Source: Verrucomicrobiota bacterium (GTDB lineage: Bacteria > Chlamydiota > Chlamydiia > Chlamydiales > Rhabdochlamydiaceae). From it: a stretch of DNA of 7,428 bases. The notes beneath the pieces are model-generated. The model was not told the DNA's origin and did not search any database. It saw only the letters and a list, made by a program, of their open reading frames with translations. Below, piece after piece: positions 1-7,049 of this stretch. The stretch spans positions 1 to 7,428 of the forward strand of contig CAJCIW010000202.1 of NCBI GenBank assembly GCA_903970455.1. The letters are read 5' to 3'. Positions within the stretch are counted from its first letter, which is position 1, and every line of letters begins with the position of its first letter. Both the position numbers and the translations under genes were made by a program.

Positions 1-2047
1 CTATGCAGCCAACAATGATCCCATCGCACCGGGTGAGATCCTGGTATTGAGTACCGACATCGCTGCCTATCTCCCCTACATTCAAATGGTATTCGATCAA
101 AGCTCGTTTGCCTATTCCGTTCAAGGCATTCCACTTTTTTCCGTTAGCCAAGCTGTCCAAGGTTTTTTTCAGCTACTCTCTTTAAAGGAAAAGAATTTTG
201 TCTTCTCCTCGGTGATCGATCTTTTTCGCTGTGAGCCCTGGATGGAAAAGTGGGGATGGTCCCCTGATGAAGTCGGTCGATTATTGCATTGGTTCAAGGA
301 CGCCGAAATTCGGGAAGGAGTGGGGTCCGATCTAAATAGCTGGACAGTGGGTATTCATAGGCTTCTTCATGGTTTGGCAATGATTCCAACCGGTCATGTA
401 GTAGAAATTTGGCCGACGGGGAGCGTCCCTCATTCCGAAATCGATCTATTTAGCGGTTTCCTCGAGCTTTTCGAATCGATCAAAACAGATCTCAATGTCC
501 TCGAAGAAGTAAAAGGAGCTGCCGATTGGCTAGATTGGTTTTTGCGCCTTGCGGAAAAATACTTCTCTTTCGATGGGCAAAAAGAACCCTTTTTTCAGCA
601 ATTAAAAACTCTTTCTCTCTCTTGCCGCTCTTTAAAACAGAAGGTTTGGAATTTTGAAAGTATTAAGCGGGTTCTTTCCCACCTTGCGCAAACCCCTTCG
701 GGGGATATTTCTTCTTCCCCCCATTTACAGAAAGTGACTTTTACTTCTTTGCGTCAGGGGTGCTTAAGGCCCGCGAGGATCATCTGGTGTTTAGGGATGC
801 ACGAAGGGGCTTTTCCCCGCTCCGACCCTCGCAGTTCGCTGTGTGAGATGATCCACGCAGATTACGTCCCCTCTAAAACGGATGAGGATCGCTCTTCCTT
901 TCTTGATTTATTTCTCAACGCCAAAGACCGCCTCATCTTTAGCTTCCAGCGCCTCAATCCCGAAGATGGGAAACAGCAAGGGGCTTCTCTTTTGATCGAT
1001 GAATTGAATCAATATCTAATCAAACGAGGGATAATTGGCGGGATTGTTCCTATCGCGCATCCTGGATTCCCTTATGATCGCACTTATTTTTCCCAGGAGG
1101 GAAAAGTCAAAAAATGGTCGGAGGAAGATTATCGAATGGCCCAAGCCCATTACTTCTCCCGCAATGAACCTAACCCCTTTTTCGTCCCTCAGCCCCGATT
1201 GCCTAATACAGCTGAGGAAATTCTTATCGATATCAGCCAGCTCAAAAAGCTTGCGAGGCATCCTATTCAATTTTATTTTAACCAAACGCTCAAGATCTAT
1301 CTCAAAGAAGAAGAGGATGAAGAGGAAAAAGAATTTATCCTCTCCTTTTTGCGCAAAGCGATGTTGCGCAAAAAGGCTTTCAAGACCGCCCTGCCGCAGC
1401 TAATGGATCAATTACGGGCCAAGGGACGTTTGCCGAGCGGCTTGTTCATGGAGGCCGCGCTGCACGAAATCGAAGAGGAAGGGAAAGAGCTTTTAGCGAA
1501 CTTGGCCGAATTTGAAATTTCTCCTGCCGAAGTGGCATCGGTCCGTTTTTCTTCCCAGGAACAAAGGCTTGAAGTTCCGTTGGATGGGAATCGAAAGGCT
1601 TATATCACCGGCACTCTTGAAGACACAACACCGAAAGGATTGATTTTCCATGGAAGCAACGATCTGAAAACGCTCGTTAGGGCGTGGCCCCTCTATTTGA
1701 TCTCTTTATGCGTGAATCCAGAAGGGAGAAAGCTGTTTTTAACAAAAGTGGGGGAGGCCGTTGAGCTTCCTGTCGTCGACCCGCTAGCCGCCCTGTCCAC
1801 TTATCTCGACTATTTCCTTTTAGCAAAAAACTCCCCCTCCCCTTTGATGCCCGATTGGGCGGAATCTCTCCTTTTAAAGAGCGACGGAGAATTTAGCAAA
1901 GCAGTGTCAAAAAAAATGAATTATGAAGACGCCTACCTGGAATATTTGAAACGAAGAGGCGAACCGTTCGATCCCATTGCCATGTTTTACTCATGGAATA
2001 CCCAGTTGCGTACAGTTTTTGCGACTTTGATTAATAAATTTCAATAG
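1..2047 (+). CDS. recC: RecC, exodeoxyribonuclease V gamma subunit (5' partial)
   Basis: RecC is the non-catalytic scaffold of RecBCD: it splits the duplex, recognises Chi in many bacteria and carries RecB and RecD. The frame is open to the left edge (first full codon at 2), so the TTG at 47 is not a true start. About 681 residues are visible against 1122 in E. coli RecC, so roughly the first third is missing. Family landmarks in order: a LSTDIAAYLPYIQMVF segment (47-94), which matches the conserved D-I-x-x-Y-x-P-F-I stretch; GMHEGAFPR (794-820), equivalent to the GMNDG-YPR motif; a DRSSFLDLFLNAKDRLIFSF block (887-946); the degenerate nuclease-fold entry with RHPIQFYFNQ (about 1256-1285); and LRAKGRLPSG (1412-1441), matching the LRAxGxLPxG motif. 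An acidic run rich in Glu/Asp lies near 1305-1332. The family call is firm. Whether Chi is recognised cannot be judged, because most of the residues known for it are N-terminal and outside the window. It lies 33 bases before the dacB-like gene. Confidence 0.93.
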   Translation, partial: YAANNDPIAPGEILVLSTDIAAYLPYIQMVFDQSSFAYSVQGIPLFSVSQAVQGFFQLLSLKEKNFVFSSVIDLFRCEPWMEKWGWSPDEVGRLLHWFKDAEIREGVGSDLNSWTVGIHRLLHGLAMIPTGHVVEIWPTGSVPHSEIDLFSGFLELFESIKTDLNVLEEVKGAADWLDWFLRLAEKYFSFDGQKEPFFQQLKTLSLSCRSLKQKVWNFESIKRVLSHLAQTPSGDISSSPHLQKVTFTSLRQGCLRPARIIWCLGMHEGAFPRSDPRSSLCEMIHADYVPSKTDEDRSSFLDLFLNAKDRLIFSFQRLNPEDGKQQGASLLIDELNQYLIKRGIIGGIVPIAHPGFPYDRTYFSQEGKVKKWSEEDYRMAQAHYFSRNEPNPFFVPQPRLPNTAEEILIDISQLKKLARHPIQFYFNQTLKIYLKEEEDEEEKEFILSFLRKAMLRKKAFKTALPQLMDQLRAKGRLPSGLFMEAALHEIEEEGKELLANLAEFEISPAEVASVRFSSQEQRLEVPLDGNRKAYITGTLEDTTPKGLIFHGSNDLKTLVRAWPLYLISLCVNPEGRKLFLTKVGEAVELPVVDPLAALSTYLDYFLLAKNSPSPLMPDWAESLLLKSDGEFSKAVSKKMNYEDAYLEYLKRRGEPFDPIAMFYSWNTQLRTVFATLINKFQ

Positions 2048-2066
2048 TTTATATCTCAGAATATTT

Positions 2067-2075
2067 GGGATGAGG
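2067..2075 (+). promoter_or_regulatory. Ribosome binding site of the dacB-like gene
   Basis: The purine-rich stretch GGGATGAGG ends five bases before the ATG at 2081, a normal Shine-Dalgarno spacing. It supports that start, which also gives a well-formed signal peptide. The 33-base gap after recC shows no hairpin, so read-through from recC is plausible. Confidence 0.65.
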
Positions 2076-2080
2076 TTTCC

Positions 2081-2140
2081 ATGCGACTCTTTAGATCAAT
2101 CGGTATTGTTTTGTTTCTCTTCGCTGCATGTGCAGAAGCA
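2081..2140 (+). other. Signal peptide of the PBP4-type enzyme
   Basis: Residues 1-20 contain two Arg near the start (R2, R5), a hydrophobic core (about residues 7-16, IGIVLFLFAA) and an A-E-A end, which is a good signal peptidase I site; the mature protein would start LPLPDKV. A lipoprotein alternative with Cys17 as +1 has Phe where the lipobox wants Leu. Confidence 0.75.
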
Positions 2141-3604
2141 CTCCCTTTACCCGACAAGGTCGTAAAGATCATGCAGCAAGAAAAATACCGACATGCAAAT
2201 TGGGGAATTTTAGTCAGAAATGCGGACACCCAAGAGGTGCTCTATGCACAAAATGCAGATCAATTATTCATTCCCGGCTCTACCACAAAAATCTTTACGG
2301 CAGCCGCCCTTTTGCAAGCATATGGAGTTGATTATCGATTTAAAACTCCACTGTATGCACGAGGTCCCATTCAGAACGGTGTACTGAAAGGGGATCTGAT
2401 TCTGGTTGGGCAGGGGGACCTCACGATGGGAGGGAGACAAGATCCCGATTCAGATGAAATTGTCTTTACGAAGATGGACCACATTTATGCAAACGACCTG
2501 CCCGATGTGATCTTGACCCCGCAGGATCCATTGCATGCTCTGAAAGAACTTGTAAAAGAAGTTAAAGAAAAAGGGATTACTCGCATTGAAGGGGATGTTC
2601 TGATCGACGATAGGCTCTTTGAATCGATCCCAATGCGAGGAATCATGCTGTCTCCTATCATGATCAATGAAAACTTGATCGACATCGTCATCCACCCGAC
2701 CACGAAAAATAGCCCTGCTTCAATCTCATTTCGGCCCCTTGTTCAAGGTTATACGATCACCAATGCATGTAGGAGTGTTGCAGAGAGTGGACCTCTACAA
2801 ATCACCGTCAGTTTTGACCCATCGGGGAAAAATATCCGAGTGGAAGGGACGATCCCGATAGACCAAAACGAGGTGATTCGCACCTTGCCCATTACAAAAC
2901 CAAGCGAGTTTGCTCGTTTGGCATTGATTCAACTGTTAAAAGAGGAAGGGATCGTCTTAACTCAGAAAAAATCTTCCAAACTACCACCTTCTTATGAATC
3001 GATGCACCCCCTTGCAGTGTGGACCTCCCCTCCTCTATATGAATACGCCAAGTTGATCCTCAAAGTCAGCCACAACGTAGGTGCGGATCTAGTACCTCTC
3101 TTGCTCGCTGCTCGAAACAACCAAAAGACCTTCGACGAAGGAATGCGCGCATTCGGGAACTTTGTGACCCAGGATGTGAAAGTGGCGGCGGACGCTTTTG
3201 TTTTTGTCGACGGAGCGGGTGGCGATAGCAATCGATTGACGCCAGAAGCAGAAATTCAACTGTTAGAATATGTGAGGAATTGGCCGAAAGAGGAATTCCA
3301 AAGATACTATGAGGCGTTGCCCATTTTAGGGGTCGACGGATCTATAGGAGATTTTGGAAAAAATACGCCAGCTGTAGGCAAGGTCTACGCGAAAACGGGA
3401 ACCGGCATCTCTTACAATTTGGCCCTGGGTGAATTTTTTTTAACAGCCCAAGTTTTAGCCGGTTATATCGAAAGCAAAAGCGGTCAATTACTCGAATTTA
3501 TGATTGCGGTCAACAACGCCACCATGCCAAAGATCAATGATGTTTTTGCCATCCTGGAAGATGAAGCCCAAATGGCAGCAGAGTTTTATAATCCTCCCCG
3601 TTAA
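2081..3604 (+). CDS. dacB: D-alanyl-D-alanine carboxypeptidase/endopeptidase, PBP4 type (peptidase S13)
   Basis: This is a class C penicillin-binding protein of the PBP4/DacB family. Known members trim the terminal D-Ala from peptidoglycan stem peptides and cut D-Ala-mDAP cross-links in the periplasm. The 507-residue product (E. coli PBP4 is 477) starts with a short basic end and a hydrophobic core, with a likely signal peptidase I site after AEA (residues 18-20). The three catalytic motifs are complete: SxxK as S67-T-T-K70 in PGSTTKIFTAA, SxN as S330-H-N332, and KTG at 438-440 in YAKTGTG. The large gap between the first two motifs (263 residues) fits the extra domains II and III inserted in PBP4, and the SxN to KTG gap (108) is also typical. 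Other S13 hallmarks are NRLTPEA (384-390) and LPILGVDGS (413-421). The gene sits between recC and recB on the same strand, with no obvious functional link to DNA repair. Cys17 lies in FAAC, only a poor lipobox, so a lipoprotein is less likely than a soluble exported enzyme. Family is firm; the precise in vivo activity is inferred. Confidence 0.93.
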   Translation: MRLFRSIGIVLFLFAACAEALPLPDKVVKIMQQEKYRHANWGILVRNADTQEVLYAQNADQLFIPGSTTKIFTAAALLQAYGVDYRFKTPLYARGPIQNGVLKGDLILVGQGDLTMGGRQDPDSDEIVFTKMDHIYANDLPDVILTPQDPLHALKELVKEVKEKGITRIEGDVLIDDRLFESIPMRGIMLSPIMINENLIDIVIHPTTKNSPASISFRPLVQGYTITNACRSVAESGPLQITVSFDPSGKNIRVEGTIPIDQNEVIRTLPITKPSEFARLALIQLLKEEGIVLTQKKSSKLPPSYESMHPLAVWTSPPLYEYAKLILKVSHNVGADLVPLLLAARNNQKTFDEGMRAFGNFVTQDVKVAADAFVFVDGAGGDSNRLTPEAEIQLLEYVRNWPKEEFQRYYEALPILGVDGSIGDFGKNTPAVGKVYAKTGTGISYNLALGEFFLTAQVLAGYIESKSGQLLEFMIAVNNATMPKINDVFAILEDEAQMAAEFYNPPR

Positions 3605-3677
3605 TCCAGAAATTCTAAATTTGGAATAAAAACCCCCTTAAAAATTTTAATTTTAACATTAAATTAGCTAGCTGAAA

Positions 3678-3707
3678 ATGTTTTCGGGGATGAGAATGTT
3701 TTATTAG
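3678..3707 (+). other. Possible 9-codon upstream ORF abutting recB
   Basis: ATG at 3678 opens a reading frame of nine codons (MFSGMRMFY) ending in TAG at 3705-3707, immediately followed by the recB ATG at 3708 in the same frame. Further in-frame ATGs lie at 3690 and 3696. The GGGGA at 3686-3690 is five bases from the ATG at 3696 but seventeen bases from the recB ATG, so ribosomes may bind for the mini-ORF (as short as MFY) and restart at recB. It may equally be a chance ORF. No peptide function is proposed. Confidence 0.3.
3686..3694 (+). promoter_or_regulatory. Shine-Dalgarno-like site upstream of recB
   Basis: GGGGATGAG resembles the site ahead of the dacB-like gene (GGGATGAGG), but its end is 13 bases from the recB ATG, longer than the usual 5-9. 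It is better placed for the in-frame ATG at 3696. The in-frame TAG at 3705 rules out any recB start further upstream. Confidence 0.45.
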
Positions 3708-6700
3708 ATGAATACGTTTAATGTCTTAAGCCGCGACCTCAATGTCTTCGCACCCTATTTTTTAGAGGCTTCCGCAGGAACAGGCAAGACTTTTGCTATT
3801 GAGCATCTGGTCGTGCGCCTTCTGATTGAAGGAAATTCTCCACTTGGCATTGAACAGATTCTCGTGGTCACTTTTACGCGTGCCGCAACACGTGAACTTA
3901 AGAAAAGGATCCGGGAAAATTTGTGCCGAGCCAAGGAGCAGCTTGTAGAAGGGGTGCGAGGTGCTGATTATCTTGAAGCGATTTGTGAAAAAGGGGAGCA
4001 GGCTGTCAAGGATGCTGTGCAGAAGATCGACGCCGGCCTAATTAACTTTGATAGCGCGCAAATCTATACTCTGCATGGCTTCTGCCATCGCGCTTTGAAT
4101 GAGTTTGCCTTTGAGGCCGGCATCGGCTTTGAAGTGTCCAATCCGGAAGAACAGCAGCATCGAGTCTTATTAACGCAATTGATTAAAAGCCATTTAAAAC
4201 GATCGCTGAAGGGAACAGAATATTCGCCTCTCCAAATGAAAATTTTGTTAAACAAATATCAAGGCGACCATCGAAAAATGGTCGGCGCTCTGATCGATCT
4301 TGTCACAAGTAACAAGCAAATCCATCCTGCTCCTCCCTTCCATAAACTTTTAGAAACTTTTGTTAATCAGATTAGCATCCTGCAGGCCGTTGAAAAAACG
4401 AAATTCAAGTCGGACATCGAGGCATTGAGGCCGCTTTACAAAAAAATGGATGAGAAAGAAACTGCTCATCAAATTGAACTTTTCGGGGAGATTCTCGAGT
4501 CTAAACAATGCACGTTTCAACAGTTCGAGCGCCTATTCAAGGGAGTTTTTTTTCTCGAAAAGATGGGGCCCGAACACCGGAAAGTGCGTGCCAAGGAGCC
4601 TGCTCAACCTTTACATTATCCCGGACTTGTCGATCAGCTTCGCTGCGCCGTTCTTCCGCTCCTGGATCAGGGGAAGGATTCTACGACGATCTTACTCCGC
4701 CTTGCCCACGACCTCAAAGAAAATGCCCAGGAGCTTTTAGAAAAAACCGGGAAATTTTCTCCGGATGAGCTTTTGATCAAAATGAGACAGGCGGCGCATT
4801 TGCCCGATTTTGCGGAGGGAATGCGTCAAAGATACCGCGCGGCGATCATCGACGAATTTCAAGATACCGACCCTGTTCAATGGGATATTTTCCAAACATT
4901 GTTTCTCTCAAAAATGGAAGCAATATGTCTTGTCGGCGATCCTAAACAATCGATTTACGCTTTTCGCAATGCCGATGTGTACACTTATCTCAACGCTGCA
5001 AAAGCAATGGGAACCTCTTCCAAAAGGGATCTGGATACCAATTACCGTTCGACAGCCTCTCTTGTTCAAGCTCTCAATCTTCTTTTCTCCAAACCACACG
5101 GCCACTGGATGGGATTGCCCCGAACCGCAGAAGCGTTGGAAGTGAAGCCTGTCCGATCAGCTGATGAAACTGAAGACACCGAAGTTCCCCTGCAATTTTT
5201 TATTGCCGCGGGAAAAAAAGGACGGGAAAAGCGATTTCCCACATGCGATATCCTTGAAAAGCAGATTTTCCCGTTCCTTGCCTCGGAAATTGATATTTTG
5301 CATCGGGAAAAGGGGGTCGAATACCATGATGTAGCGATTTTAATCAAAGACCGCTTTATGGCGAAGGAAGTGGTCGATTATCTGAAGCTCCGCGGCATTC
5401 CTGCGAGTTCCAAACAGGGAGCGTTGATCACCGACTCGGTCGCTTATTTTGCTCTCAAAGAAATCCTCGCCGCCGTGTGTTCCCCGAGCAATCTGTCTAA
5501 AGTCAAAGCAGCTCTTGGGGGGCCGCTGATCGCTTGGGGGCAAAACCAGCTTAACAAAGGCCTCGCTGATCCTTCTTTGCTTCAAGCGAAGGCACAGATG
5601 CAAAGATTGAACCACATTCTTTTTGAAAAAGGGTTCCCTCTTTTTTTTCAAACGGTGCTGCATTCCCGTTGGGGCGATTCGCCGATGACATTGTTGGAAG
5701 AACTACTGGGCCGTGGGGATCTCTCCCTTTATCTCGATTTAAGAAAATTGTCGGAACTTTGCCTTGAAGAAGCGATGTCGCGCGATTTGCGAGGAGAGGG
5801 GTTTCTTCGATTTTTAACGGAGATGGCCATGGAAGCACATCGGGATGATACCCGCTTGAGAACAGTTGCCCATGAAGAAAAAGGAAGCGTAGCTGTCATG
5901 ACGATCCACGTGAGCAAAGGGCTCGAGTTTGATACGGTATTTGCCTTAGGCATAGCAGCCCGGCACAAACCTTCAGACATGATGGCAATCTATCAGGACG
6001 GTTGCTCTTTGATCCGCCCCTATCACTCTGAAGATCCTGATTGCCGTCGCTCTATTGAGGAGCTGGATGCAGAAAAAATGCGCCAGCTTTACGTGGCCCT
6101 GACACGTGCAAAAAAACGGCTTTATGTCCCGCTTGTTATCGATGAAGAGCAAAAACCGATCCAAGAAGGTGAAGCTTCCCCGATGGAGTTGTTTTTCGCA
6201 AGGATGGGTACGACCCCCTCCTCTCACGAAGAGCTCTATGCGCACGCACAACGGCTTGACCTGAGCAGAGCTAAAACGATTTTGCCGCCTCTCAAATACC
6301 GGATTCTCGAAGAAATGGGGGATGTTTCATACGGGAAAACAGTGCAAGACCCCATTCTCGAGACTCCAAAAGCTGTGATTCTACCTCGCTATGACGAGCA
6401 GCTCCTTTCCTTTACATCTCTTGCCAAAAAGGAGACATTTCTCGAACCCGCTCCTCCTGCAAGTTCCCTCCTGTCATCCCATTCCTTCCCCCTTGGGAGC
6501 CAAACGGGTCATCTTCTTCATCATCTCTTTGAAAAAATTTTCAAATTGAGACTCCATCACCCCTTGGACGAACACGCCCTTTCGGAGCTAATCCGCCAAG
6601 AAATCGCCTCTACCCCTCTTGAAGGGTGGATTCCTATTCTTCATCCATGGATCGTTGCCCTATTAAAAAAGAATTTGGTTCAGTTTGCCCTTTCTGATGT

Positions 6701-7049
6701 TCCGGGCCATCAGCTGCAACAGGAAATGGAATTTTATTTTCCTGTTTCCAAGGGAATCATGAAAGGATTCTGCGATCTGTTATTGGAATTCAAAGGAAAA
6801 TATTATCTTCTCGATTGGAAGAGTAATTATCTGGGACCTTCCGACGCAGATTACACGCAGGAAAAGATGGAACAAGTGATGCATGGCCACGATTATTTTC
6901 TGCAGGCTTCCATCTATGCTTCGGCGTTGAAGCGCTTTGTAAAGCTGTTTGACAACCGCCCCTTTTCCGAATCTTTCGGCGGCGCGATCTATTATTTTGT
7001 TCGAGGCAAAGCGTTTTACCATTTTATTCCGGAGCCCTACGGCGAATGA
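3708..7049 (+). CDS. recB: RecB, exodeoxyribonuclease V beta subunit (helicase-nuclease)
   Basis: RecB is the 3'-5' superfamily 1A helicase and sole nuclease of RecBCD; in E. coli it also loads RecA after Chi. The protein has 1113 residues (E. coli 1180). Helicase motifs in order: Walker A ASAGTGKT (21-28), VTFTRAA (54-60), TLHGFCHRAL (121-130), Walker B with IIDEFQDT (380-387), VGDPKQSIYAFR (409-420), LDTNYRST (442-449), MTIHVSKGLEFD (731-742) and QLYVALTRAKKRL (793-805). The C-terminal nuclease domain is also complete: GHLLHHLFE (934-942, H938 equivalent to E. coli H956), GFCDLLLE with D1023, DWKSN with D1036 and K1038, and QASIY with Q1066 and Y1070. The 13-residue gap from D1023 to D1036 and the 34-residue gap from D1036 to Y1070 equal those between E. 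coli D1067, D1080 and Y1114. DWKSN replaces the E. coli DYKSN. The ATG at 3708 is the first possible start, since TAG precedes it directly in frame, and it gives a normal distance to the Walker A motif. The stop overlaps the recD start by four bases, suggesting translational coupling. The sequence predicts an active enzyme. Confidence 0.97.
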   Translation: MNTFNVLSRDLNVFAPYFLEASAGTGKTFAIEHLVVRLLIEGNSPLGIEQILVVTFTRAATRELKKRIRENLCRAKEQLVEGVRGADYLEAICEKGEQAVKDAVQKIDAGLINFDSAQIYTLHGFCHRALNEFAFEAGIGFEVSNPEEQQHRVLLTQLIKSHLKRSLKGTEYSPLQMKILLNKYQGDHRKMVGALIDLVTSNKQIHPAPPFHKLLETFVNQISILQAVEKTKFKSDIEALRPLYKKMDEKETAHQIELFGEILESKQCTFQQFERLFKGVFFLEKMGPEHRKVRAKEPAQPLHYPGLVDQLRCAVLPLLDQGKDSTTILLRLAHDLKENAQELLEKTGKFSPDELLIKMRQAAHLPDFAEGMRQRYRAAIIDEFQDTDPVQWDIFQTLFLSKMEAICLVGDPKQSIYAFRNADVYTYLNAAKAMGTSSKRDLDTNYRSTASLVQALNLLFSKPHGHWMGLPRTAEALEVKPVRSADETEDTEVPLQFFIAAGKKGREKRFPTCDILEKQIFPFLASEIDILHREKGVEYHDVAILIKDRFMAKEVVDYLKLRGIPASSKQGALITDSVAYFALKEILAAVCSPSNLSKVKAALGGPLIAWGQNQLNKGLADPSLLQAKAQMQRLNHILFEKGFPLFFQTVLHSRWGDSPMTLLEELLGRGDLSLYLDLRKLSELCLEEAMSRDLRGEGFLRFLTEMAMEAHRDDTRLRTVAHEEKGSVAVMTIHVSKGLEFDTVFALGIAARHKPSDMMAIYQDGCSLIRPYHSEDPDCRRSIEELDAEKMRQLYVALTRAKKRLYVPLVIDEEQKPIQEGEASPMELFFARMGTTPSSHEELYAHAQRLDLSRAKTILPPLKYRILEEMGDVSYGKTVQDPILETPKAVILPRYDEQLLSFTSLAKKETFLEPAPPASSLLSSHSFPLGSQTGHLLHHLFEKIFKLRLHHPLDEHALSELIRQEIASTPLEGWIPILHPWIVALLKKNLVQFALSDVPGHQLQQEMEFYFPVSKGIMKGFCDLLLEFKGKYYLLDWKSNYLGPSDADYTQEKMEQVMHGHDYFLQASIYASALKRFVKLFDNRPFSESFGGAIYYFVRGKAFYHFIPEPYGE
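7046..7049 (+). other. recB/recD ATGA start-stop overlap
   Basis: The recD ATG (7046-7048) shares bases with the recB TGA (7047-7049). Such overlaps usually allow ribosomes that end on recB to restart on recD, which would help keep the two motor subunits in similar amounts. Confidence 0.85.

Larger units (their letters stand above)
3605..3707 (+). promoter_or_regulatory. AT-rich intergenic region with possible recB promoter
   Basis: These 103 bases separate the dacB-like gene from recB and are far richer in A+T than the genes around them. TTAAAAATTTTAA (3638-3650) is a near-perfect palindrome with 6-base arms. A weak sigma-70-like pair can be drawn: TTAAAA at 3638-3643 and TAAATT at 3660-3665, 16 bases apart, each matching four of six consensus positions. 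AGCTAGCT (3666-3673) is an 8-base palindrome. In A+T-rich DNA such matches arise easily, so the promoter call is an inference from position and composition. If it is real, recB-recD would have their own transcription start. Confidence 0.3.

Noticed and set aside
47..49. TTG at 47 as the start of the recC-like ORF
   Set aside because: The frame is open to base 2 and the upstream residues fit RecC, so this is an internal Leu codon of a gene cut by the window edge.
1016..1285. Minus-strand ORF opposite recC
   Set aside because: It lies wholly within recC, has no recognisable motif or ribosome binding site, and is best read as a shadow of the recC frame. The same applies to the other antisense and out-of-frame ORFs in the window.
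2081..3604. Beta-lactamase as an alternative for the SxxK protein
   Set aside because: The long spacing between SxxK and SxN, and the NRLTPEA and LPILGVDGS segments, fit peptidase S13 (PBP4) rather than a class A or C beta-lactamase.
3606..3624. Terminator hairpin just after the PBP4 gene
   Set aside because: Only a weak stem of about five pairs (CCAGA with TTTGG, one of them G-T) can form, and no T run follows it, so it does not qualify as an intrinsic terminator.
5551..6251. Chain of overlapping minus-strand ORFs opposite recB
   Set aside because: The plus-strand frame here carries conserved helicase motifs V and VI; the antisense products show no family signature.
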